Source of the DNA: Bacteroidia bacterium
GTDB lineage: Bacteria > Bacteroidota > Bacteroidia > CAILMK01 > JBBDIG01
Reading direction: 5' to 3'
Assembly (NCBI GenBank): GCA_040880525.1
Contig: JBBDIG010000003.1
Coordinates: forward strand, 1-51,044
DNA length: 51,044 nucleotides
Part shown: one piece after another, positions 26,544 to 34,063 of the stretch
Numbering within the stretch: position 1 is the stretch's first letter
How the letters are laid out: the number at the start of each line of letters is the position of its first letter
Position numbers and translations under genes: made by a program
The notes under the pieces: generated by a model
The model's input: the letters and a program-made list of their open reading frames with translations, nothing else
What the model was told of the DNA's origin: nothing
Databases searched by the model: none

Positions 26544-26945
26544 TCACTTCAGAAGTAACGACTTCAGTTTCTCGTCCACCGGCACTGCTTTCTGCGTTTT
26601 CATATCAAGTAAGACAAAGGTAATTTTAGCCTCAGCTACTTTTTTATCGGTGGAATTTAATGAAATATCCTGAAAAAGTTGCGCGCTTTTATGGCCAATG
26701 CTTCTAAGGTTTGTTTTAATAATCAACACATCACCCATAGTACTTGGGTGCAAATAATCAATATTAAGATTTACAATTACGAAACCCAGCCCAAGTTTTT
26801 TCATCTTCGCTAAAACTTGCGTTCCGCCAAAGTGTGCCCAGCGGGCTTCCTCAAGAAATTCGATATAGCGGGCATGGTTTACGTGCTGGTAGAGATCCAG
26901 GTGATTTCCCCAGATTGCAATTTTGTAGCTGCTTTGCCTGATCAT
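26544..26945 (-). CDS. Acyl-CoA thioesterase (4HBT/YbgC-like hotdog)
   Basis: A 133-residue hotdog-fold protein. The signature is the catalytic Asp region GNHLDLYQHVNHARYIEFLEEARW, as in YbgC/4HBT thioesterases, followed by strands VNLNIDYLHPSTMGDVLIIKT and KSAQLFQDISL. It likely hydrolyses a short- or medium-chain acyl-CoA; the exact substrate cannot be read. Its start overlaps the stop of the DUF4397 T9SS gene by four bases (ATGA), an unusual coupling between a secreted protein and a cytosolic enzyme. Confidence 0.88.
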   Translation of the reverse strand: MIRQSSYKIAIWGNHLDLYQHVNHARYIEFLEEARWAHFGGTQVLAKMKKLGLGFVIVNLNIDYLHPSTMGDVLIIKTNLRSIGHKSAQLFQDISLNSTDKKVAEAKITFVLLDMKTQKAVPVDEKLKSLLLK

Positions 26946-28600
26946 TCTATTTTAAATACCTTGGAATACCCTGTTTGGTCACCCTCCCTGAACCGGAGGA
27001 AATAAAACCCTGCTTTCTCAGATGAGAGATCAAGGAAGATCCTGTTTTCAGAGAACGGTGGACGAACCTGCTTTAAGATTTGACCGCTTGCGTTGATTAT
27101 CGTTAGCTCCAGCGGTTTGCTGCTATGCGGCCATTCCACGGTGAATCCTTCTCTAAACGGATTGGGATATGTGCTGAATTTTAAGGAAACGCCAGGATTA
27201 CTATTGATGCCTGTGGGAGAATAGTTTATCACCTCCCCGTCTGCTAGGATTATGTTCATGGTCGTGGGAACATCATAAGCTTCATGAAACATCCCCGAAA
27301 ACAGCACAACCCCTACATGGCCGGAGAGTGCCGTAAAATCTCCGGAAAAAGAGGAAAGCACCAAAGGGCTATCAACGAGTTGGAATGTATGTGTTTCAGC
27401 CGGAATTGAGAAATAGCCATCGAATTGCCTGTAGCCTAAAGGGCCGGTAATCGCCAATTGATCATCCGCAATTACCCGTGCGGCTGGAGCATCTGGAATG
27501 GCGTTATACGTTTGAAATTCAAATTCCGAGATCGTATCACCGGTCTCTTTCAATCCTTTTTCCAGCGCCAGTTGAATGTGTGTGCTTTTGCCCTCCGGAT
27601 TAGAAACCGTATCATTTGGAGGCAACAGGCCGGTAATCACTGCAAAATAAGTTTCACCACTGTCCAGCAAGATATCGCGGGTATAAATAACGGTTTGCGA
27701 TCCCGGAACGGTTAGGTCAACTGTGAGGTCCGAATCACCGGGGAAGGTGAGGAATGGAGTAGCGCTGAGATAAGAGAAACCTTCGAAGTAAAGGCGACCC
27801 TGGACGTATACGTCCAGCGAATCGAGTGAGGGGTCTGGTGCGGCATTGAAAAATTGTATGCGCGCGGAAACAGGCTCCTGCAGTTGTACAACACTTCCAT
27901 CCGAAAAGGCAGCAAATACTGCGAAGCTCTCTCCCTGGCGATTATTTTCCGGGTTCATAAATCCGGAAGTAAAAATAATGGCAGTTTCGCCTCTGTAACC
28001 CAAAAAATTTATTTCGTAATTTCCTGACTCCGGAGCTATGTTAAAGATCAGGGGTTCTGGTTCGGAGCTGAAGTATCCGGTTCTCTCTCCATACGCAAGC
28101 TGATTTCCGAATACAATGCCACTTGTGCCGGTGATATCCAGGGGCGGTGCATCCGTTACTCCATTGTAAAACATGAATTCCACCTTGCTGCTGTCCAATG
28201 CCGCCTCTCTTGCTTCTGTATTTAGGAATATATTGAAATCAATTCCTTTTCCTGCCGGATTCACATCAAAGCTGTCAGTGTTCCACACGCCTCCAATGAA
28301 GATATTGTAGAGTTCTCCATCCTCAAAATGCAAAACGAAATTTCTGATCGTATCATTTATGCTGCTGCTGTTGGCAGGGGCAACTCCGAAATTGACATCA
28401 ATGCCGGCCAATACCGTCTGATACTGAGTAGCACTCCTGAAGTTGAAATCATCTATTACGAGCGCTCCCTCGAAATACAGGTCAAGCGTCTCTAGTTCCG
28501 GGTCAGGGCTGTTGTGAATAATCTGAACCTGACCCACCTGGCCAGATAGCGGAAACTGCGAAAATATTAATACAATAAATAAAGATATAAAGCGAGGCAT
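26942..28600 (-). CDS. DUF4397-domain protein with T9SS sorting domain
   Basis: A secreted protein of about 552 residues. I start it at the ATG at 28600 (MPRFISLFIVLIFSQFPLSG), which gives a clean signal peptide; in-frame ATGs at 28621 and 28675 would extend it with unlikely residues. Two or more DUF4397-type domains repeat the pattern IIHNSPDPELETLDLYFEG and RIQFFNAAPDPSLDSLDVYVQG. These are about 100-residue Ig-like beta domains typical of surface proteins. The C-terminus (STYPNPFREGFTVEWPHS, LTIINASGQILKQV, AGFYFLRFREGDQT) is a T9SS sorting domain. It is followed by the thioesterase gene with a 4-bp overlap. Confidence 0.87.
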   Translation of the reverse strand: MPRFISLFIVLIFSQFPLSGQVGQVQIIHNSPDPELETLDLYFEGALVIDDFNFRSATQYQTVLAGIDVNFGVAPANSSSINDTIRNFVLHFEDGELYNIFIGGVWNTDSFDVNPAGKGIDFNIFLNTEAREAALDSSKVEFMFYNGVTDAPPLDITGTSGIVFGNQLAYGERTGYFSSEPEPLIFNIAPESGNYEINFLGYRGETAIIFTSGFMNPENNRQGESFAVFAAFSDGSVVQLQEPVSARIQFFNAAPDPSLDSLDVYVQGRLYFEGFSYLSATPFLTFPGDSDLTVDLTVPGSQTVIYTRDILLDSGETYFAVITGLLPPNDTVSNPEGKSTHIQLALEKGLKETGDTISEFEFQTYNAIPDAPAARVIADDQLAITGPLGYRQFDGYFSIPAETHTFQLVDSPLVLSSFSGDFTALSGHVGVVLFSGMFHEAYDVPTTMNIILADGEVINYSPTGINSNPGVSLKFSTYPNPFREGFTVEWPHSSKPLELTIINASGQILKQVRPPFSENRIFLDLSSEKAGFYFLRFREGDQTGYSKVFKIE

Positions 28601-28693
28601 GTATTGTCGTTCTTGGTTCATTAAAGGAACAGGGCTTATAACGCAATTGTTGATAAACACCGCACACTGCGGCATTTTCCACGCTCGCAGTAT

Positions 28694-31633
28694 TTAATTA
28701 GAACCTGCCTTATTTTGATCAAGAAAACTCTGGTAAATAACCTTTTCTATCTCCGTCCTGATATTCATGGAGATAAGTTTACGATTAGCTGCCGTGGGAT
28801 ATACGCGGTTGGACAGAAAAATATAGATCATGTCATTTTCAGGGTCGGCCCACATGGATGTGCCCGTAAAGCCGGTATGGCCGAAATTGCCTGGTGAAGC
28901 AAGGCTGGAGGTGGGCCCGGTTTTCCTGTGGTCCATTTCCGGTTTGTCAAAACCCAGTCCTTTTCGATTGTTTTTATATTGCTTACGGGTATATAATTCA
29001 ATTGTATTGGGTTCAAAAAATTGCTCTCCACCATACGTCCCTTTATTGAGCAGCATCTGCATAAGGATAGCCAGATCGTTGGCATTGGAGAAAAGTCCTG
29101 CATGTCCTGCCACCCCGCCCAGCATGGCAGCGGCAGGGTCGTGTACAAATCCGTGGATGAGTTCCTTCCGGAAGTAATTATCGTTTTCAGTAGGTACAAT
29201 TCTCTCCATCGGATACCACACGGAAGGATTGAATCCTGTTTGTCCCATGCCAAGCCGTTCGTAAAAATTGTCTTCCAGGTATCCGCGAAAAGACGAGCCG
29301 GTAAGGCTGTCAACAATTCGCTTCATAAAGAAAAACCCGATGTCGCTATACACATAATCTCCACGGCTGCCCAGCGGTGAATTATAGATCTGTTCCCACA
29401 TTTTTGCTCCATAATCACGATATATGTACAGGTTGCGTGCTACTTGTAAGGTAAAATCATTCGGTTCATAGCAGTAGTTGCTGTCGCATATTCCACCGGC
29501 CGTGAGTGTATATTTATAAAAAGGGATCCATGCCTCCAGCCCGGCCTGATGCGTTAAAATTTCTTTTATGGTTAAATTTCCTTTAGGATTTCCCCGGAGA
29601 TCAGGCAGGAATTTTTCGAGTTGATCAGCGGGTCTTAAGGCGCGGATTTCATGCAAGTTCATTATGGCCAAAGTCGTGGCTGCTACTTTGGTAATGGAGG
29701 CCAGATCATATATATCCGTATTCTTTACCGGAAACTCGTTCTCATAGGTATGATACCCAAATGATTTATGATAGATCACTTTACCACTCTTCGCAACGAG
29801 GATCTGGCAGCCGGGCGTTGCACCTTCCTTTATGGCATATTGGGCAATGGAATCAATTCCCTTCAGTTTTGATGAGGCAATCCCTGCGCCTTCAGGCAGT
29901 GTATAAGCGAGTCTTAAAACTTCGGATTGCTGAATGCCTGAATGCAGGGCGAAAGTGGTATCAATCCTTACCGGCAGCCTTCCTTTAACCGGCAGTCCGC
30001 CAAAGATCATTTGCGCGGCTACAGATTCTATCAGGCTGTCATCCTCATAGGCCAGCATCAGGTTGTGTACCTCTCTGAATCGTGAAAGACTATAGGGCGT
30101 TCCGAAATCCACCAGCAACATATTCTGGCGCTGGTTCAGTGCATGTACAAAATTGATGGCATCAGTGGTGATCCCAAATGTCCGGACGTTGTAGCGACTC
30201 ACGTTGTGCAGTCCGACTATTACCCGGTCAAATTCCTGCAATGACCCAAGCAACTCGTCATAAGCAGCCTTTTTGGCTGTTGCCTTAATTGAAAATAGAG
30301 ATACCGGAGCATATCGTGAAATCATCTCCTGAAAAGAATTTCCTTGTTCCGCTCCCATAGAAACAACTGCGATCCGCTGATGGAGAAGCTTTCGTTGCGG
30401 CACAAAATCCGAATCATTCCTCACCAGTGTAATTGCGGCTTCAACGATCTGCTGTTTCAGGTTAATAAATGCAGGGGCGTTCAGCTCTTCGAGCAGGCCT
30501 TCGGTTTCCACCTTGCTAAAGGTATCCAGCCCCAGCCAGTTTTTAGCTTTCAGAATTTTAGCAACATGAAAATCAATTACGCTTTCGGTAATGATGCTGT
30601 CAGCAAGCGCTTGCTTTATTTTCCCGGCAGCGGTGGGCACATCTTCAGGATAAAGGATTATATCATTGCCGGCCATCAGCGCCTTTAATGCCGCCTCTCC
30701 GGGACCGAAGTATTTTGCCACGCCCTTCATGTTCAGGGCATCACTGAAGATCAGTCCCCGGAAGTTCATCTGGACCTGGAGTAAATAATCAATTATTGCC
30801 GGGGAGAGGGATGAAGGCACATTCACAGTGCTGTCAAGCGAAGGAACTGAAAGATGGGCTGCCATAACGCCACCTACGCCCTTGCGTATCAGCCTCCGAA
30901 ACGGATAAAGCTCTAATGAATCCAGGCGCTTTTTGGTAAATGGAATGAGAGGCAGATCGTAGTGTGAGTCGGTTTGTGTGTCGCCATGTCCGGGGAAATG
31001 TTTGGCCACGGCCAATAGTTGCTCGTCCTGCATTCCACGGGTATAAGCCAGGCCCTTTTCGGCCACCTCCACCATGTCTTCACCAAAAGAACGGGTGTGG
31101 ATAACAGGGTTCAGGGGGTTATTATTAATATCCACAACGGGAGCCAAATTTACCGTTACCCCGAGCCGCTTTAGCTGTTTTGCCACGGCACGGCCCATGT
31201 CATAAATAAGGCTGTCGTTTTCTATTGCACCGAGCATCATCTGGCGTGGCCAGCTCATCACGCTGTCCAGCCGCATGGCAGGTCCCCATTCAGCATCCAT
31301 TGAAATGAGCAAAGGAACTTTTGAGGAATCCTGGAATAAGTTCACCAGCCTCACATGTTCCGCAGGAGTTCCCTGAAACATGCAAAGTCCTCCCAGATGG
31401 TAATCCCGGATAAGCGACAGTATCTCTTCAGTATGCTTCTGATCTTTATTGGAATATGCCGCTACCATGAATAACTGGCCGATCTTTTCATCAACCGTCA
31501 TGGTCTGAATCAGGGAATCGGCCCAGGAAGAAGGGCCGTAAATAGCATAGGATTTTTCCTGGTGGAGAGGGTGTTGTGCAAAAAGTGCAACAGGAAATAT
31601 TGCAATAAGCAACCAGGAAAAAATTTTATACAT
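28694..31633 (-). CDS. Fusion of GH3 beta-N-acetylglucosaminidase and beta-lactamase-family serine hydrolase
   Basis: A 979-residue secreted or periplasmic enzyme. The signal peptide is MYKIFSWLLIAIFPVALFA. Residues ~25-370 form a GH3 N-terminal domain (VDEKIGQLFMVAAYS, VAKHFPGHGDTQTDSHYDLP, FRGLIFSDALNMKGVAK with the KHFPGHG motif characteristic of NagZ-type enzymes). A GH3 C-terminal-like region follows (about 390-570). Residues ~600-970 are a class C beta-lactamase-like serine hydrolase: the SxxK motif in DLASITKVAAT, DYVYSDIGFFFM as the Tyr-x-Asn-equivalent, and a C-terminal FGHTGFTGTSM (HTG). This fusion is common in Bacteroidota and probably works in peptidoglycan recycling. Its activity on beta-lactams is doubtful. 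Confidence 0.93.
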   Translation of the reverse strand: MYKIFSWLLIAIFPVALFAQHPLHQEKSYAIYGPSSWADSLIQTMTVDEKIGQLFMVAAYSNKDQKHTEEILSLIRDYHLGGLCMFQGTPAEHVRLVNLFQDSSKVPLLISMDAEWGPAMRLDSVMSWPRQMMLGAIENDSLIYDMGRAVAKQLKRLGVTVNLAPVVDINNNPLNPVIHTRSFGEDMVEVAEKGLAYTRGMQDEQLLAVAKHFPGHGDTQTDSHYDLPLIPFTKKRLDSLELYPFRRLIRKGVGGVMAAHLSVPSLDSTVNVPSSLSPAIIDYLLQVQMNFRGLIFSDALNMKGVAKYFGPGEAALKALMAGNDIILYPEDVPTAAGKIKQALADSIITESVIDFHVAKILKAKNWLGLDTFSKVETEGLLEELNAPAFINLKQQIVEAAITLVRNDSDFVPQRKLLHQRIAVVSMGAEQGNSFQEMISRYAPVSLFSIKATAKKAAYDELLGSLQEFDRVIVGLHNVSRYNVRTFGITTDAINFVHALNQRQNMLLVDFGTPYSLSRFREVHNLMLAYEDDSLIESVAAQMIFGGLPVKGRLPVRIDTTFALHSGIQQSEVLRLAYTLPEGAGIASSKLKGIDSIAQYAIKEGATPGCQILVAKSGKVIYHKSFGYHTYENEFPVKNTDIYDLASITKVAATTLAIMNLHEIRALRPADQLEKFLPDLRGNPKGNLTIKEILTHQAGLEAWIPFYKYTLTAGGICDSNYCYEPNDFTLQVARNLYIYRDYGAKMWEQIYNSPLGSRGDYVYSDIGFFFMKRIVDSLTGSSFRGYLEDNFYERLGMGQTGFNPSVWYPMERIVPTENDNYFRKELIHGFVHDPAAAMLGGVAGHAGLFSNANDLAILMQMLLNKGTYGGEQFFEPNTIELYTRKQYKNNRKGLGFDKPEMDHRKTGPTSSLASPGNFGHTGFTGTSMWADPENDMIYIFLSNRVYPTAANRKLISMNIRTEIEKVIYQSFLDQNKAGSN

Positions 31634-31810
31634 AAAGGAAGGGCTATTGTTAGGTCAGGAGCGTGGGATACGGCAAAAACCTCACCGGGGCCTTACGTTG
31701 AGCATAAGCCGGAAAAATATTTAAAAGTGCTTTAATTTTTACCGGAAATTTAAGTTAAAACTCAAATCCTGGAGTCCACTTGTGATTCTGTATTTGTGAC
31801 TTCAACGCTT

Positions 31811-32572
31811 TTATTTGTCAAGAAAATCATCAAACGTATCGGCTCTTAATCCTAGGCGCAGCGTTTCCAGCGGAATAGCTTCATGAGGTGCGATATTTCC
31901 AAGGTTCACATTTTGACCCAGCAATTTGATGAACCATACCTGTTGAGATTTTTGCGGAGCTTCCCACAATATCTTATCGGCCGGAATTTGCGTGAGGATC
32001 TCATCTACAAGTCCTGAGCGCACCTCGCCTGTTCCACGGAATATTCCCACGTTTCCGCTTTCTCTGGCCTCTGCCACTACCTTCCAGCTTCCGGCTGCCA
32101 TTTCTTCTTTGATGAGTTGTATCCAGCGATAAGGAGGAATAATTTTCTCCGCATCCTTGGAACCCACCTCGCTTAACACCGCGAAATTTTTAGCCAGATC
32201 AGAGATGTATTCGCACTTCTGCTCGTGCTCTAGGGTAATGCTGCCGTCTGAAACCTCTACATGGCCCATTCCAAACCGATCCAGCACACGCTTGTATTCC
32301 TCAAACTGATTTCTTGCAATAAATGCCTCGAAGAGTGTACCCCCAAAGTATACCGGGATACCGGCCTGTTTGTAGATGTCCAGTTTTTCGCGGAGCCGGG
32401 GCGTAACGAACGAGGTTCCAAAACCCAGTTTTACCAGATCAGCATATTGGCCTGCCACAGAGATAAAGTCCTCCGATTCCCGCAAGCTCATGCCTTTGTC
32501 CATAACCATAGTGAGGCCCGCCTCCCGTGGTTTTTGTGTTCTTTCAGGAAGTTGATTTAAATCAAAATTCAT
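31811..32572 (-). CDS. comA: Phosphosulfolactate synthase
   Basis: A 253-residue TIM-barrel enzyme that adds sulfite to phosphoenolpyruvate, giving (R)-phosphosulfolactate. Recognisable parts are GLTMVMDKGMSLRE, YADLVKLGFGTSFVTPRLREKL, VYFGGTLFEAFIARNQ, HVEVSDGSITL, VLSEVGSKDAEKI, VVAEARESGNVGIF and ILWEAPQKSQQVWFIKLLG. It is named for the coenzyme M pathway of methanogens, but Bacteroidota lack coenzyme M. It follows the TPR gene by 10 bp and is probably co-transcribed. The next genes of the classical pathway (comB, comC, comDE) are not beside it. Confidence 0.9.
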   Translation of the reverse strand: MNFDLNQLPERTQKPREAGLTMVMDKGMSLRESEDFISVAGQYADLVKLGFGTSFVTPRLREKLDIYKQAGIPVYFGGTLFEAFIARNQFEEYKRVLDRFGMGHVEVSDGSITLEHEQKCEYISDLAKNFAVLSEVGSKDAEKIIPPYRWIQLIKEEMAAGSWKVVAEARESGNVGIFRGTGEVRSGLVDEILTQIPADKILWEAPQKSQQVWFIKLLGQNVNLGNIAPHEAIPLETLRLGLRADTFDDFLDK

Positions 32573-32582
32573 AGGGGATCAT

Positions 32583-33983
32583 TCAAATTTTGTATTGCTC
32601 AAGCAGGCTAAGAACCATGCTGTTTTCCAAAAGCTGAGGAAAATAATCGAAGAGCAATTTGTGATTATTTGGGTTGAGGGTAAGTGCGTTTTCGAGATAA
32701 AACAGGCCTTTCATGGTTTTTCCTGTGGCCATCATCATTCCGCCCATCAGATAATAAAAATCATCGCATTGTGGCAGTGTGTTGATCGCTTCCCGGAGCA
32801 AATCGAAAGCTTCAGGCTGTAACCCTTCTTCATACAAGAGCACTGCGAAATCTATCCAGCCTTCCTTGCTTTCAGGCTCCAGTTCTATGACGCGCTGATA
32901 GGCCTCGATTGCTTTTTTTACATCTCCGGTGCAAACGTAGCAGTCGGCCAGGGTGTACCAGTAAATTTCGCGGTTTTTATTAAGCTCAATGGCCCGCATA
33001 AAGAAGGTGATTGCCTTGCGGTATTCTTCTTCTGCTTCGTATGTTAATCCAATACCAAACCATGCATCCGCATAATCGCTCTCAATGCTAATGGCTTTGC
33101 GATAATATTTCCTTGCGGCATGTTGGTCCTCCAGAAAACGGCAGGCATCTCCCAACTGGCAAAAAGTATAGGCATCCCCGCCAGAGAGCTTAATGCAAAT
33201 TTGGAAAGAGGAAATAGCCTGGGTAAATTCCTCAAGCTGCATATACATCTTCGCCATGTTAGCATGGGCAGCAGGGAAATCCGGTTTTATAAGAGTGGAA
33301 TATTCATAAGCCTGAAGTGCTTTTTCATAATGATTCTGGCCTTCATACACCAATCCGAGTTGGTACCAAATATTGTAAGCATAAGGATCGCGGTTCAGTA
33401 ATTCTTCGTAATAGCCTATGCTCTTCTCCGGCTGATTCAGATAATCAAAACAAAACGCCAGTTCCTGCATCGCTTCGGCATTTCCCGGGTTTTCGTCAAG
33501 GGCCTGCTCCAGACACTTTACCGCCTCTAAGTATTTGTCCCAGTTCTGGTAGGTGAATGCCTGCATCAGGTATACTTCATCTTTTTCAGAACTAAATGTC
33601 AGTGCTTTTTCATAGGACTGAATGGCTGCCGGAAAGTCATTCATTTCATCGTACTGGTTGGCAAGCTGCAGGAGCAGTTCATAATTGGCCGGCTCAAACA
33701 AGACGGCCTTTTCCAGCAGGCGGAGCGCTTCGTCATGCTTGTTTTCCTGAGAAAGAAGCTGTGCCTTTCGCGACAGAATGGCAACTGCATGAGGATGTTG
33801 TTCCAGCGCACGATCCGTTACCGACTGTGCCCGCTCCGTTTTGTTCTTGAAAAGATAGTAATCTATGATACTCTCGAACTCATCAGATTCGAAGTAAAGG
33901 TGATCCGCCTCACGGAGCATCTTTTCATATCTCCTAACCAGGTAACGGGTTTCGTTATCAAAATGATCCTTATAATCGTTCAT
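32583..33983 (-). CDS. TPR-repeat protein
   Basis: A 466-residue protein made almost wholly of tetratricopeptide repeats of 34 residues (ANYELLLQLANQYDEMNDFP, AEAMQELAFCFDYLNQPEKS, YNIWYQLGLVYEGQNHYEKA, AAHANMAKMYMQLEEFTQA, DAWFGIGLTYEAEEEYRKA, IYWYTLADCYVCTGDVKKA), about twelve in total. No signal peptide is present, so it is probably cytosolic. It is a protein-protein interaction scaffold. It is 10 bp upstream of comA and divergent from the M1 peptidase gene. The partner is unknown. Confidence 0.9.
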   Translation of the reverse strand: MNDYKDHFDNETRYLVRRYEKMLREADHLYFESDEFESIIDYYLFKNKTERAQSVTDRALEQHPHAVAILSRKAQLLSQENKHDEALRLLEKAVLFEPANYELLLQLANQYDEMNDFPAAIQSYEKALTFSSEKDEVYLMQAFTYQNWDKYLEAVKCLEQALDENPGNAEAMQELAFCFDYLNQPEKSIGYYEELLNRDPYAYNIWYQLGLVYEGQNHYEKALQAYEYSTLIKPDFPAAHANMAKMYMQLEEFTQAISSFQICIKLSGGDAYTFCQLGDACRFLEDQHAARKYYRKAISIESDYADAWFGIGLTYEAEEEYRKAITFFMRAIELNKNREIYWYTLADCYVCTGDVKKAIEAYQRVIELEPESKEGWIDFAVLLYEEGLQPEAFDLLREAINTLPQCDDFYYLMGGMMMATGKTMKGLFYLENALTLNPNNHKLLFDYFPQLLENSMVLSLLEQYKI

Positions 33984-34063
33984 TCAGATTTTTCTTGAGA
34001 TTTGCGCAAAAATATCAAATTATCAGGCCAATAGTTACCTTTTCACCCGTACTTGCCAAACCC

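Noticed and set aside
28694-31633. GH3/beta-lactamase fusion as a novel resistance enzyme
   Set aside because: This architecture is a common Bacteroidota cell-wall enzyme; nothing points to beta-lactam resistance.
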